The notes beneath the pieces are model-generated. The model was given only the letters and a program-made list of their open reading frames with translations, ran no database searches and was not told where the DNA came from. From contig NZ_MDGT01000003.1 of the NCBI RefSeq assembly GCF_001870515.1, forward strand, positions 812,842 to 876,841: a stretch of 64,000 nucleotides of DNA, written 5' to 3'. The position numbers and the translations under genes are program-made. Shown one piece after another: positions 26,746 through 35,978 of the stretch (positions are counted from its first letter, which is position 1; each line of letters starts with the position of its first letter). This stretch comes from Idiomarina sp. MD25a (GTDB taxonomy: Bacteria > Pseudomonadota > Gammaproteobacteria > Enterobacterales > Alteromonadaceae).

Positions 26746-28647
26746 ATGCAGGCCTATCACCAACTTTATTCTGATGCTCAGCAAGATCCAGAGGGATTCT
26801 GGCTCGAGCAGGCGCATCGTTTACATTGGTTTAAAGCGCCCCAGCAGGCGGCTAATTTAAAAACCAATGGGTTAGCCGATTGGTTCCCCGATGGTGAGTG
26901 CAATATTAGCTATCAAGCACTTGATGCGCAGATAGAGGCGGGGCGAGGCGAACAAGTTGCCCTGTACTACGACTCCCCCGTTACGCAAACCAAACAGCAG
27001 TGGACATTTAATCAGTTGCGCGACGAAGTGGCGCGCTGCGCGGGTATGATCCAAGCGGCGGGTGTGAGTAAAGGCGACCGCGTGGTTATTTACATGCCGA
27101 TGATCCCACAGGCAGCCATTGCGATGCTGGCGTGTGCGCGACTGGGCGCGATTCACTCCGTTGTGTTTGGTGGTTTTGCGGCACACGAACTTGCAATCCG
27201 AATTGATGATGCGGAGCCTGCATTGCTGATTACCGCCTCATGCGGTATCGAGGGGCAACGCGTGCTCGACTATAAACCTATTGTCGATAAAGCATTGCAC
27301 GAAGCTGAACACCCGCCACAACATGTGATTGTGTATCAACGTTCACAAAGCCAAGCGTCGATGCAGTCACCTCGCGATATTGACTGGGCAAGCGCAATAA
27401 AAGACGCACCTGGGGTTGATGCGGTGCCAGTCAATGCCACTCATCCACTGTATATTCTATACACATCGGGAACCACGGGACGTCCAAAAGGGGTGGTACG
27501 TGATCATGGTGGCTATGCCGTAGCGCTCAATTTCTCCATGAATTACGTTTACGGTATGTCGCCTGGGGAAACCCTATTCACTGCGTCGGACGTCGGCTGG
27601 GTAGTTGGCCATTCCTATATTGTATATGGTCCTTTGCTGTTCGGTTGCAGCTCAGTACTCTATGAGGGCAAACCCATTAATACACCCGACGCGGGTGCGT
27701 TTTGGCGAATTATCCAAGACTACCAAGCATCGGCTGTGTTTTCGGCACCTACGGCGTTTCGCGCCATTAAAAAAGAAGACCCTCAAGGTGAGCATTTAGC
27801 CAACTACGATATTAGTTCGTTAAAGCGCATTTACATGGCCGGTGAGCGGCTCGACCCCGCTACGCTCGAGTGGACTGAGCATCTGACCGATCGTCCGGTG
27901 TATGACCATTGGTGGCAGACCGAGAGTGGTTGGCCAATGTGCGCTAACCCCGTGGGAGTAGGCGCTACCCCTGTCAAGCCGGGCTCTTCAAGCCTGCCTG
28001 TGCCGGGTTATGAATTTGCCATACTCGACCCGCAAGGTCAGCCATTAGGCGCTAATGAAGAAGGCTCCGTGTGCTTGCGTCTGCCGCTGCCGCCGGGCTG
28101 TTTACCGACTGTGTGGGGCGATGAACAACGTTTACAGGATAGCTATCTGAAAGCGTTTCCAGGTTATTACTGCAGTGGTGACGGTGGTTACATGGACGAC
28201 GACGGCTACTTATTCATTATGGGCCGTACTGATGACGTGATTAATGTCGCGGGTCACCGCCTGTCGACCGGTGAAATGGAAGAAGTCCTGGCGCAACATT
28301 CAGCCGTTGCCGAATGTGCGGTAGTCGGTCAACCCGATGAGCTGAAGGGGGAGTTACCGGTGGGGCTGGTGATTTTAAAAAACGATGCGCAGATCACGAC
28401 AGAGGAACTGCAAGCGCAGCTCATTGCACAAATTCGCGAGACGATCGGTGCGATAGCGTGCTTAAAAACGCTCTACATCGTGCCTAAGCTACCTAAGACA
28501 CGCTCAGGTAAAATTCTTCGCCGGTTGATTCGACAAGTATTACAGGGCGACACCGTGGCGGTTCCTTCGACCATAGACGACCCGGATAGTGTTGAGATGA
28601 TTCAAACCGTGGTAAAGCAGCAAAATGAAGCTAGGAAAGTCAGTTGA
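26746..28647 (+). CDS. prpE: Propionyl-CoA synthetase (PrpE-like)
   Basis: This acyl-CoA synthetase activates propionate (or acetate) with ATP and CoA. The protein has 633 residues from the ATG at 26746, chosen because GGAG stands 7 bases upstream; an ATG six bases earlier is too close to it. Motifs: P-loop-like YTSGTTGRPKGV, PrpE-type SDVGWVVGHSYIVYGPLL, APTAFRAIKKEDP, WWQTESGWP (acyl pocket), GRTDDVINVAGHRLSTGE and the C-terminal acetylatable lysine in TRSGKILRR. These stretches are closer to PrpE than to Acs. No methylcitrate-cycle genes are adjacent, so it stands alone. Confidence 0.9.
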   Translation: MQAYHQLYSDAQQDPEGFWLEQAHRLHWFKAPQQAANLKTNGLADWFPDGECNISYQALDAQIEAGRGEQVALYYDSPVTQTKQQWTFNQLRDEVARCAGMIQAAGVSKGDRVVIYMPMIPQAAIAMLACARLGAIHSVVFGGFAAHELAIRIDDAEPALLITASCGIEGQRVLDYKPIVDKALHEAEHPPQHVIVYQRSQSQASMQSPRDIDWASAIKDAPGVDAVPVNATHPLYILYTSGTTGRPKGVVRDHGGYAVALNFSMNYVYGMSPGETLFTASDVGWVVGHSYIVYGPLLFGCSSVLYEGKPINTPDAGAFWRIIQDYQASAVFSAPTAFRAIKKEDPQGEHLANYDISSLKRIYMAGERLDPATLEWTEHLTDRPVYDHWWQTESGWPMCANPVGVGATPVKPGSSSLPVPGYEFAILDPQGQPLGANEEGSVCLRLPLPPGCLPTVWGDEQRLQDSYLKAFPGYYCSGDGGYMDDDGYLFIMGRTDDVINVAGHRLSTGEMEEVLAQHSAVAECAVVGQPDELKGELPVGLVILKNDAQITTEELQAQLIAQIRETIGAIACLKTLYIVPKLPKTRSGKILRRLIRQVLQGDTVAVPSTIDDPDSVEMIQTVVKQQNEARKVS

Positions 28648-28694
28648 AATACCGTTAGAATAGAGCATTTGTAAGTCAATTTAACGGGTATTTA

Positions 28695-29678
28695 ATGACA
28701 CTTTCTATTGTCGCAGTTGTTTTGGGTTTAATTGTCTTAGTCTGGAGTGCTGATCGCTTTGTCGAAGGTGCTGCCGCAGTTGCCAAAAACTTAGGTATGG
28801 CACCGCTTGTTATCGGCATGGTGATCATTGGCTTCGGTACTTCAGCACCAGAGATGGTGGTCTCGGCGTTGGCATCATCACAAGGTAACCCTGCGCTCGC
28901 GCTAGGTAATGCGTACGGTTCCAATATCACTAATATCGCTCTAGTGTTGGGCTTAACGGCCGTGTTGGCACCGATTGCAGTACAGTCGGGGGTGATTAAA
29001 CGTGAGTTACCCGTGCTGATTGCGATTACTTTATTAACGGCTGCCTTTCTGTGGGATTACCAAATAACCGCCATTGAAGCTTGGGTCCTTTTAGCTATCT
29101 TCGCGGTCTACATGGGTTGGTCAATCTGGCTGGGCAAAAACAGTAGCGACGATAGTTTAGCCGCAGAGTTTACGCAGGAAGTCGACGCTAATCCGATGTC
29201 GATGAAGCCTGCTGTTATCTGGTTGGTTATCGGTTTAGTGTTATTGGTCGTGAGCTCCAGAGCACTGGTTTGGGGTGCTGTTAATATAGCAACCGCATTG
29301 GGCGTCAGTGATCTGGTTATTGGCTTAACGGTCGTGGCTATCGGAACCTCGTTACCGGAGTTGGCGTCTGCTATTGCTGCGACGCGCAAAAACGAGCATG
29401 ATTTGGCGTTGGGTAACGTGATTGGTTCGAATATGTTCAATACCCTAGCGGTCGTGGGTATTGCAGGTGCGATTCATCCGATTGATCTAGAACCGTTGGT
29501 GCTGTCGCGTGACTGGGTCGCAATGGCCGGTCTCACGCTATTGTTGTTGCTGTTTTCTTTGCGGGTCAATCGTTTAGGTCGTATCAACCGGGTTCATGGC
29601 GTGACGTTCTTAGTCCTTTACGTTGCTTACACGGTTTATCTGATAAGCACGGGATTCACACCCGCGTTAACCAGTTAA
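28695..29678 (+). CDS. Calcium/sodium antiporter, CaCA family (YrbG-like)
   Basis: An inner-membrane exchanger of 327 residues and about ten helices. Both inverted alpha-repeats are intact: GFGTSAPEMVVSALAS with GNAYGSNITN (about 55-80), and AIGTSLPELASAI with GNVIGSNMFN (about 215-250). They hold the conserved acidic and polar residues that coordinate Ca2+ and Na+. The length matches YrbG. The gene is followed by a strong terminator and seems monocistronic. It fits a sodium-based marine physiology. Confidence 0.92.
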   Translation: MTLSIVAVVLGLIVLVWSADRFVEGAAAVAKNLGMAPLVIGMVIIGFGTSAPEMVVSALASSQGNPALALGNAYGSNITNIALVLGLTAVLAPIAVQSGVIKRELPVLIAITLLTAAFLWDYQITAIEAWVLLAIFAVYMGWSIWLGKNSSDDSLAAEFTQEVDANPMSMKPAVIWLVIGLVLLVVSSRALVWGAVNIATALGVSDLVIGLTVVAIGTSLPELASAIAATRKNEHDLALGNVIGSNMFNTLAVVGIAGAIHPIDLEPLVLSRDWVAMAGLTLLLLLFSLRVNRLGRINRVHGVTFLVLYVAYTVYLISTGFTPALTS

Positions 29679-29698
29679 ATAGACTGACGATAGACATG

Positions 29699-29722
29699 AG
29701 CCGCGCGAGTCGCGGCTTTTTT
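29699..29722 (+). terminator. Rho-independent terminator after the Ca2+/Na+ antiporter
   Basis: AGCCGCG-CGAGT-CGCGGCT stem-loop followed by a run of T, 20 bases after the stop. Confidence 0.9.
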
Positions 29723-29740
29723 ACCCATTATTGTTGAAAA

Positions 29741-29755
29741 TCGTTCGCATTAGCA
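29741..29755. promoter_or_regulatory. Weak Fur-box-like site upstream of bfd
   Basis: TCGTTCGCATTAGCA matches the 7-1-7 Fur consensus at 8 of 14 positions, all but two of them in the right half. Iron-repressed bfd genes usually carry such a site. The match is weak, so this is tentative. Confidence 0.3.
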
Positions 29756-29792
29756 TTACACTCATTATGAGTTAATTACGAGGTGATGTTCA

Positions 29793-30017
29793 GTGTACGT
29801 TTGTTTATGCAAAGGCGTTTCGGATAAAACCATTGCTAAGTCAGTTGCTGCTGGCGAGGTGTCTAGTATGCGGGAGCTCCGTCAGCAGTACGGTGTCGCT
29901 TCGCAGTGTGGTTGCTGTAAGCAATGCGCTAAAGAAGTCTTGAATGAGGCTTTAGAAAAACGTAACGATCATGTGCTTCCAGGCACTAAAATTCCTACTA
30001 CGGTGTGCTACACTTAA
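29793..30017 (+). CDS. bfd: Bacterioferritin-associated ferredoxin (Bfd)
   Basis: This is a [2Fe-2S] protein of 74 residues that passes electrons to bacterioferritin heme to release stored iron. The four cluster cysteines are Cys4 and Cys6 (VCLC) and Cys39 and Cys42 (QCGCC), as in E. coli Bfd; Cys41 and Cys45 are extra. The start is GTG at 29793, preceded by GAGGTGA. It is followed 43 bases later by two bacterioferritin genes, forming an iron storage and release unit. Confidence 0.93.
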   Translation: MYVCLCKGVSDKTIAKSVAAGEVSSMRELRQQYGVASQCGCCKQCAKEVLNEALEKRNDHVLPGTKIPTTVCYT

Positions 30018-30060
30018 CTGAGTTTCTAATTTTAGAACCAGCTTAAGGAGCACATCCCGC

Positions 30061-30537
30061 ATGAAAGGTGACGCAAAAGTCATTCAGCAGCTTAATAAGG
30101 TGCTGACGCTCAAATTGACCGCTATTAACCAGTACTTCTTACATGCGCGCATGTTTCGAGACTGGGGTTTTGAGTCCCTCAACAATGTTGTTTATAAAGC
30201 ATCTATCGAAGAAATGAAGCACGCGGACGTGCTCATTGAGCGGTTGCTGTTTTTAGAGGGCATGCCGAACTTACAAGAGCTTGGCAAACTTTATATCGGT
30301 GAAGATCCACGTGAAATGTTAGAAATGGACCATAAGGTTCAGTTCAACGACATCAATGCCATTCGTGACGCCGTTAAAGTCTGTGAGAGCCATCAAGATT
30401 ACGTCAGTCGCGATGCGCTAAATAAGATTCTTGATAAGCAAGAAGAGCATTTAGACTGGTTAGAAACACAAATCGATTTAATGTCGCGCTTAGGTACAGA
30501 AGTATACCTTCAGTCGATGTTAAAAGAGGAGGACTAG
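30061..30537 (+). CDS. bfr: Bacterioferritin, heme-binding subunit lacking the ferroxidase centre
   Basis: A bacterioferritin subunit of 158 residues, close to E. coli Bfr (MKGD start, NQYFLHARMF, LFLEGMPNLQEL). The heme ligand Met52 is present (EEMKHAD). The diiron site is damaged: Lys18 replaces Glu18, Gln94 replaces Glu94 and Gln127 replaces Glu127, with only Glu51, His54 and His130 kept. It should therefore bind heme but not oxidise Fe2+. The next gene, one base away, encodes the complementary subunit, so the two most likely co-assemble in a 24-mer, as in Magnetospirillum and Neisseria. AAGGAG gives a strong ribosome site. Confidence 0.93.
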   Translation: MKGDAKVIQQLNKVLTLKLTAINQYFLHARMFRDWGFESLNNVVYKASIEEMKHADVLIERLLFLEGMPNLQELGKLYIGEDPREMLEMDHKVQFNDINAIRDAVKVCESHQDYVSRDALNKILDKQEEHLDWLETQIDLMSRLGTEVYLQSMLKEED

Positions 30538-30538
30538 A

Positions 30539-31006
30539 ATGAAAGCAGAGAACAAAGTCGTCGAGCAGTTAAACCGTTTACTCGCTTTCGAACTGACCTC
30601 TATTGATCAATACACATCCCATTCGCGCCAGTATGAAGACATGGGATTGATGAAGTTGTACGAACGTATCAATCATGAGATTGATGACGAACGGGGCCAT
30701 GCTGACCTATTGATTCGTCGTATTCTATTTTTGGAAGGTAAACCTAATATGTCCAACCGCGAGCCTCACAATATCGGCTCGGACGTGCGCGAAATGTTAG
30801 AAAATGACCTACAGCTGGAATACAACAACGCCAAAACCTTGCGCGAAGTGATCGATTATTGCGAGCAAGTGGATGACTATGTCACGCGTGATATGTTGGT
30901 GGGGATTTTACGTGATACGGAAGAAGACCACGCCTATTGGCTGCGTATCCAATTGAACCTGATGGATCGCTTGGGTGAGGCGCTTTACTTGCAAGGCATG
31001 AAGTAA
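30539..31006 (+). CDS. bfr: Bacterioferritin, ferroxidase subunit lacking the heme methionine
   Basis: The second bacterioferritin subunit, 155 residues. All six diiron ligands are present: Glu18, Glu51, His54, Glu94, Glu128 and His131 (the last pair shifted by one extra residue). The heme ligand is lost: position 52 is Arg in DDERGHAD. It should oxidise and store iron but depend on its partner for heme and hence Bfd-driven release. Translation is probably coupled to the preceding gene (one-base gap, ribosome site GAGGAG inside its end). Confidence 0.93.
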   Translation: MKAENKVVEQLNRLLAFELTSIDQYTSHSRQYEDMGLMKLYERINHEIDDERGHADLLIRRILFLEGKPNMSNREPHNIGSDVREMLENDLQLEYNNAKTLREVIDYCEQVDDYVTRDMLVGILRDTEEDHAYWLRIQLNLMDRLGEALYLQGMK

Positions 31007-31026
31007 GATTAGTCTCATTCAACCAT

Positions 31027-31057
31027 AAAAAACGCGGCAGGGTTAGCCGCGTTTTTT
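31027..31057. terminator. Bidirectional terminator between bfr and zntB
   Basis: AACGCGGC-AGGGTTA-GCCGCGTT with an A-run before and a T-run after. It can serve the bfr genes on the plus strand and the zntB gene on the minus strand. Confidence 0.92.
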
Positions 31058-31076
31058 GTTGCTTTATTGACTGGGT

Positions 31077-32024
31077 TTACCAAAACCGCAGACGTCTGAG
31101 TAAGAGAAATTCGACCACCGCGATACCCAGTAAAATCCAGCAAAAAATCTCAAAGGCACTGGTGTTCTCGACGCCTGGCATGCCACCAATGTTGATACCA
31201 AACACCCCAGTTAAAAAACTTAATGGCAAAAATACGCCTGCGATGACTGAGAGCCAGTAAGTATTACGGTTCATCTTTTCGGCGACCGCTTGTTGTATTT
31301 GCTCGCGCTGCATCCATACCTGTTCAAGCATCAGGTCGATTTGCTCCAGTAACCGCTGGGTGGTATCGCGCTCATTCAGTAGCCACTGATGCAACTCCGC
31401 ATCGACCCATTTTTCGCTCTCACTAGTAAACTTATCCAGTGCGGCTAGTTGTGGGCGAATAAAGCGGTTTAAGCGCAGTAAGCGACGATGCATTACGGTC
31501 AGCTTCTTTTGCTGCTCTGCTGTGTTATCAAAGCCTTCCGTCTCCATTTGTTCGACGTTGAGCTCAATATCGTCAATGACATCTTCGATCTTCTGGTTTA
31601 ACTGCTCGACAAGGTGCACCAAAAAGTCATTTAAGCTTTCAGGCCCTTGTTGGTTTTGCAGGTCATCGCGTATATGAGCTACCGCTTTAAAATGATGCTT
31701 GCGAAACGTGTACACGGTCTCTTTATAATAGAGGATGCGCAAGCTCATCATATCTTCAGGTTGAGCCCCTTCATTGAGGTTTACGCCTCGCAATAACAGT
31801 ACAAAGCCGTCTTTGAGTCGCTGAAAGCGTGGACGCGTATCTTCTTCAAGCATGGCGTCAATAATAGGTTCGGGAATATCAGCGGCTTTCAGCCATTCAT
31901 TGATACCTTCCACGTCACGCTGAAAGTGAAACCAACAGCCGGGGCGAGACTTAACAGTGTCGTCGTTGTTGATCGCTTGCGCAGGGTGCTGGTTAAAATC
32001 CCAAGCATCGATTAAAAAGTTCAT
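31077..32024 (-). CDS. zntB: ZntB/CorA-family divalent cation transporter
   Basis: A CorA-superfamily inner-membrane channel/transporter of 315 residues. The long cytoplasmic N-domain (about 1-250) is alpha/beta then coiled coil. Two C-terminal helices follow (SVIAGVFLPLSFLTGVFGINIGG and FCWILLGIAVVEFLLLRRL). The signature between them reads GIN followed by IGGMPG, as in ZntB rather than GMN-x-PEL of CorA, so zinc transport is favoured. I chose the ATG at 32024, preceded by GGAG at a spacing of 6, over a TTG 12 bases upstream. Confidence 0.87.
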   Translation of the reverse strand: MNFLIDAWDFNQHPAQAINNDDTVKSRPGCWFHFQRDVEGINEWLKAADIPEPIIDAMLEEDTRPRFQRLKDGFVLLLRGVNLNEGAQPEDMMSLRILYYKETVYTFRKHHFKAVAHIRDDLQNQQGPESLNDFLVHLVEQLNQKIEDVIDDIELNVEQMETEGFDNTAEQQKKLTVMHRRLLRLNRFIRPQLAALDKFTSESEKWVDAELHQWLLNERDTTQRLLEQIDLMLEQVWMQREQIQQAVAEKMNRNTYWLSVIAGVFLPLSFLTGVFGINIGGMPGVENTSAFEIFCWILLGIAVVEFLLLRRLRFW

Positions 32025-32078
32025 AAAGCGCTCCAATAATAAGCGCCCAAATCACATAAGTGATTGATTGTTGAGCGC

Positions 32079-33146
32079 TTAGTCAGGTAATTGACATATA
32101 TTGGAATCAAACACCACTAAATGGTCGAAGTCAACATTTATCCCTACCATTTGACCTGACTGCAAAGGTTGGTGTGAGGGACCTACTGCGAGTACATGTT
32201 CATGGTTGTCTAAGGCAAGCGTATATAAATAATGAGAACCGCGAAAGCCACGCCCAACGACTTGAGCCTGCAGGCGGTGGGGGTGAGCGGTGGAGACAAT
32301 AAGCACATCATCTGGGCGTACGAGAAAAGTGACGTCGTGATCGTCTTGATCGCAGAGGACCTCATGGTCGATAACGCCCAAAGCGCTATGCAGTTGATTC
32401 GATTTTATCTGGCCATTAAGTAATACGCCGCGACCTATAAAGTCTGCTACTAGCTCATGCTCGGGCTGATGATACAACTCATAGGGGGTATTCCACTGCA
32501 ATAATTGACCCGCGTACATGACACCGGCTTTATCTGCCATGGCAAAGGCTTCTTGCTGATCGTGAGTCACTAACAGCGCAGTAATACCTTCTTCTTTTAA
32601 TAAGTTACGCACATCTTGCGCTAACAGTTCGCGCAGTTCTGCATCGAGACTCGAAAAAGGCTCGTCTAACAGCATGAGTTTTGGCTTGGGTGCCAATGCA
32701 CGGGCAAGTGCGATTCGTTGTTGTTGCCCGCCAGATAACTCATGCGGATAACGATTTTGATAGCCGGTCAGATCGACCCGTTGAAGCAGTTGCTTTACGC
32801 GCTGCTTTTGTTCGGCTTTCGACCAATTATTGATGCCAAAGGCGATATTTTCTTCCACAGTAAGGTGCGGAAACAAGGCAAAATCTTGGAACATCATGCC
32901 TATTTGACGTTGCTCGGTGGGCATTTGCACTTTCGTTGAAGCGACTTCCTCACCATAGAGACGTATAGCACCACTGGTGACCTCAGAAAAACCGGCAATG
33001 GTGCGTAGTAACGTCGTTTTACCACAGCCGCTAGGCCCCAATAAACAGCCAATATCGCCCTCATTCAGTGAGAACGAGAGTTGCTCAACTATACGTTCCT
33101 TACCTAACTCAATGGACACTGAATCAAGTTCTACTAACGGCTTCAT
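32079..33146 (-). CDS. fbpC: Ferric iron ABC transporter ATPase (FbpC)
   Basis: This is the ATPase of a periplasmic Fe3+ importer, 355 residues. The nucleotide-binding domain (about 1-235) has Walker A GPSGCGKTT, signature LSGGQQQR, Walker B LMLLDEPFSSLD and switch VTHDQQEA. A C-terminal TOBE-like regulatory domain (about 270-355) follows. It begins directly after the permease stop (adjacent bases 33147/33146), so the three genes form a tight operon led by the binding protein and an upstream Fur box. Confidence 0.92.
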   Translation of the reverse strand: MKPLVELDSVSIELGKERIVEQLSFSLNEGDIGCLLGPSGCGKTTLLRTIAGFSEVTSGAIRLYGEEVASTKVQMPTEQRQIGMMFQDFALFPHLTVEENIAFGINNWSKAEQKQRVKQLLQRVDLTGYQNRYPHELSGGQQQRIALARALAPKPKLMLLDEPFSSLDAELRELLAQDVRNLLKEEGITALLVTHDQQEAFAMADKAGVMYAGQLLQWNTPYELYHQPEHELVADFIGRGVLLNGQIKSNQLHSALGVIDHEVLCDQDDHDVTFLVRPDDVLIVSTAHPHRLQAQVVGRGFRGSHYLYTLALDNHEHVLAVGPSHQPLQSGQMVGINVDFDHLVVFDSNICQLPD

Positions 33147-34772
33147 TTAGTCTCCCGTTTTAATCGTTTGAGTGCGCAAGGCACGTGACAACATCAATAC
33201 TGGAATTAAACCCACCAGGACAATCATCAGTGCAGGAGGTCCCGCATCAGCAAGTCGTTCATCCGAGGCCATTTCGAAGGCTTTGACCGCTAAGGTATTA
33301 AAATTAAAGGGTCGCAACACCAAGGTTGCAGGTAGTTCTTTCATCACATCAACCAACACCAATATCAGTGCGGCTAGAATTGAGCTTTTAAGTAACGGCA
33401 AGTGTATCCGAGTCATGATGCGACGTGAACTCGCGCCCAACGTACGTGCGCTATCATCCATTTGGGGGGTGATTTGTTCTAAACCCGAGCTTATCGTCTG
33501 CAAAGAAATAGACAAAAAGCGCACCGTATAAGCAAATACTAACGCAACGACGGTGCCGCTTAACAACAGACCAGGGTTCACACCGAATAGCGATTTACTG
33601 AAATCGATAATACGGTGATCAAGCCACGCGAGTGGAATCAAAATGCCAACGGCAATGACAATACCTGGAATCGCATAGCCAAGCCCCGCGGTTGTTATTG
33701 CCGTGCGGATTGCTCGGGTTGGATGGCGACGGCGACCATAGGCGAGCCAGAGCGCTAACGCAACCGTGATGGTAGCGGCTAACAAGCCCAGCCAGAGCGT
33801 ATTGAGTGTCAGCGTCCAAAATGACGCCTGGGTCCAGATATCAGCACGTTCGATCGACCACATCAGTAATTGACTTGCGGGAATGGCAAAGCCGAGCACA
33901 ATGGGGAGCCAACACACTGCCGATGCAAGCCACGCCGCTTTGCCACGTAACGGTTTTCTGAAGTTATTATTTTGGCTGCGGCGCTGATAAAACTTAGCCT
34001 GACGCCTTGAATAGCGCTCAATTAGAATGAGTACAATAACAAACAGCAGGAGAATCGACGCCAATTGCAACGCACCTTGAGCGTCACCCATACCGTACCA
34101 CGTACGGAAAATACCTGTAGTAAATACGGTAACACCAAAGTATTCCATGGTGCCGTAGTCGGCGAGTGTTTCCATCAACGCGAGCGTGACGCCGGTTGCG
34201 ATAGCGGGTCGTGCTAATGGGAGTGCGATACGAAAGAAGCTCCGGACAGGACCTGCGCCTAATGTCCGTGCACTTTCAAATGCGGCGGTTGATTGCTGCA
34301 TGAAGGCTGCGCGAGTAATCAGATAAACGTATGGGTAAAGCACTAAGCTTAATACGAATATAGCGCCTTCGATGCTCCGAATACTGGGAAACCAATACTC
34401 ACCAATGCTGAGGTCGAAGGTATCGCGTAATGCTTGCTGTACGGGACCGGCGTAATCCAGTAGGCCAGTATAAGTATAAGCTGAGATATACGCGGGCATG
34501 GCTAAGGGAAGTAGTAGCCCCCAACTCACCCAGCGCCAACCCGGGAAATCGTATTGGCTTACGCACCATGCGGTGCTGACGCCGAGGATAGTCACGCCAA
34601 ACCCCACCGATACCAGTAGTATCAGTGAATGAGAAATGTACTCGGGTATCACCGTTTGCCAAAGGTGATTTAAAATATCCCAATTAGGATTTAACAAAGA
34701 TAAGGCCACCACAATAAGTGGTAGCCCTACCAATGCCGCAACGCCGAACAACACGAGCGGGCCGCGGGTCAT
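33147..34772 (-). CDS. fbpB: Ferric iron ABC transporter permease (FbpB)
   Basis: A 541-residue permease composed of two fused six-helix halves, as in FbpB/FutB. Each half has an EAA loop: AARTLGAGPVRSFFRIALPLARPA (about 170-195) and SARTLGASSRRIMTRIHLPLLKSS (about 445-470). It forms the channel through the inner membrane for Fe3+ delivered by the binding protein. The gene starts 27 bases after the binding-protein stop and abuts the ATPase gene. Confidence 0.93.
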   Translation of the reverse strand: MTRGPLVLFGVAALVGLPLIVVALSLLNPNWDILNHLWQTVIPEYISHSLILLVSVGFGVTILGVSTAWCVSQYDFPGWRWVSWGLLLPLAMPAYISAYTYTGLLDYAGPVQQALRDTFDLSIGEYWFPSIRSIEGAIFVLSLVLYPYVYLITRAAFMQQSTAAFESARTLGAGPVRSFFRIALPLARPAIATGVTLALMETLADYGTMEYFGVTVFTTGIFRTWYGMGDAQGALQLASILLLFVIVLILIERYSRRQAKFYQRRSQNNNFRKPLRGKAAWLASAVCWLPIVLGFAIPASQLLMWSIERADIWTQASFWTLTLNTLWLGLLAATITVALALWLAYGRRRHPTRAIRTAITTAGLGYAIPGIVIAVGILIPLAWLDHRIIDFSKSLFGVNPGLLLSGTVVALVFAYTVRFLSISLQTISSGLEQITPQMDDSARTLGASSRRIMTRIHLPLLKSSILAALILVLVDVMKELPATLVLRPFNFNTLAVKAFEMASDERLADAGPPALMIVLVGLIPVLMLSRALRTQTIKTGD

Positions 34773-34799
34773 AGCTGCTCCTTAACGCTTAGTGCGGAA

Positions 34800-35834
34800 T
34801 TAACGCCAGCCTGCCGAGTTCATTAAACGGACGGCTTCTGCGTTATTCTCACCTAAAATATCCATCGAAATATCGTCTTGTTTGAAGTCACCCCATTGCT
34901 TGAGGGTCTCACTCCACTCAACGCCTTCACGTACAGGGTACTCATAATTGGCCTCAGCATACCATTTTTGTGAGGCTTCTGAGAGCAGAAATTCGATTAA
35001 TTGTGTGGCTTCATCGACATGCTTTGCATGTTTAGTGATGCCAATACCCGACACATTGACGTGGGTGCCATTGCCATTTTGCGCAGGCCAGAAAATCTTA
35101 ACTTTTTCAGCTGCTTCGCGTTCTTCAGCTTGGTCAGAATTCAGCATATGACCAAAATAGTAAGTGTTCGCTACGGCGATATCACACACGCCGTATGCGA
35201 CCCCTTTAATTTGGTCACGATCGCCGCCGACGGGCGTACGGGCGAAATTGTCGACTAAATCCTTAGCCCAATCCATGATTTTTTGTTCGCCGTAGTGGTC
35301 GAGTAAGGCAGCGACTAATGACTGGTTATAGATGTTATTCGACGAGCGAATACAAATACGGTCTTGCCATTGGTCGTCTGCTAGACTCATATAATTTTCG
35401 AGCTTGCTTGGATCAACACGGTCTGGCGAATAAAAAATCGGACGAGCACGCAAGCTCAAACCAACCCATTGGTCATCGCTGTCGCGAAAATGTGCTGGCA
35501 CGGTTTTGTGGGCGAACTCAGAATCAATCGCTTGAAACACATCGGCGGTAACGGCACGATGCAGCGCGCCGGCGTCAACGGTTAGAAATAAGTCCGCTGG
35601 GGTATTTTCACCTTCGGCCGTTAAACGAGATAGCAATGCGTCTGAATTACCGGTCAGCAGGTTAACTTCAATACCTGTTTGTTCAGTAAATTTATCGAGC
35701 AGAGGCTTGATCAATGCTTGCTTCCGCGATGAATAAATATTAACTTCAGCCGCTTGCGCGAATGAGCCTGCGAGTGTGGCTGCACCGATAATGGTTGCCA
35801 TTGCAAGCTTGAGGGGAGTAATTTTTATTGCCAT
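34800..35834 (-). CDS. fbpA: Ferric iron-binding periplasmic protein (FbpA/FutA)
   Basis: This is the periplasmic Fe3+-binding protein. The start at 35834 (MAIKITPLKLAMATIIG) follows AGAGG with good spacing; a start 18 bases upstream lacks one. The signal peptide ends near AQA-AEVNIYSSR. The N-terminal NIYSSRKQ and later VANTYYFGH contain the tyrosines that bind iron in FbpA/FutA proteins. The mature length of about 320 is normal. A Fur-box match 66 bases upstream (35900-35914) predicts iron repression. Confidence 0.93.
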   Translation of the reverse strand: MAIKITPLKLAMATIIGAATLAGSFAQAAEVNIYSSRKQALIKPLLDKFTEQTGIEVNLLTGNSDALLSRLTAEGENTPADLFLTVDAGALHRAVTADVFQAIDSEFAHKTVPAHFRDSDDQWVGLSLRARPIFYSPDRVDPSKLENYMSLADDQWQDRICIRSSNNIYNQSLVAALLDHYGEQKIMDWAKDLVDNFARTPVGGDRDQIKGVAYGVCDIAVANTYYFGHMLNSDQAEEREAAEKVKIFWPAQNGNGTHVNVSGIGITKHAKHVDEATQLIEFLLSEASQKWYAEANYEYPVREGVEWSETLKQWGDFKQDDISMDILGENNAEAVRLMNSAGWR

Positions 35835-35899
35835 ATTCAAACCTCTTACCAATAATTCGCGTAGGTTAATTACTTAAGTGTATCAAAATTAAAATTTAA

Positions 35900-35914
35900 T
35901 GATAGCCATTCTCA
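35900..35914. promoter_or_regulatory. Fur box upstream of fbpABC
   Basis: TGATAGCCATTCTCA matches the Fur 7-1-7 consensus (TGATAAT-N-ATTATCA) at 11 of 14 positions and lies in the promoter region of the iron importer. It also lies 65 bases before the plus-strand antiporter gene. Confidence 0.7.
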
Positions 35915-35978
35915 TTTGAGTGGCGGTCAATGTCAAATAAAATAACAGAGCATAAGCTCATACTTTACTGGAGACCCT

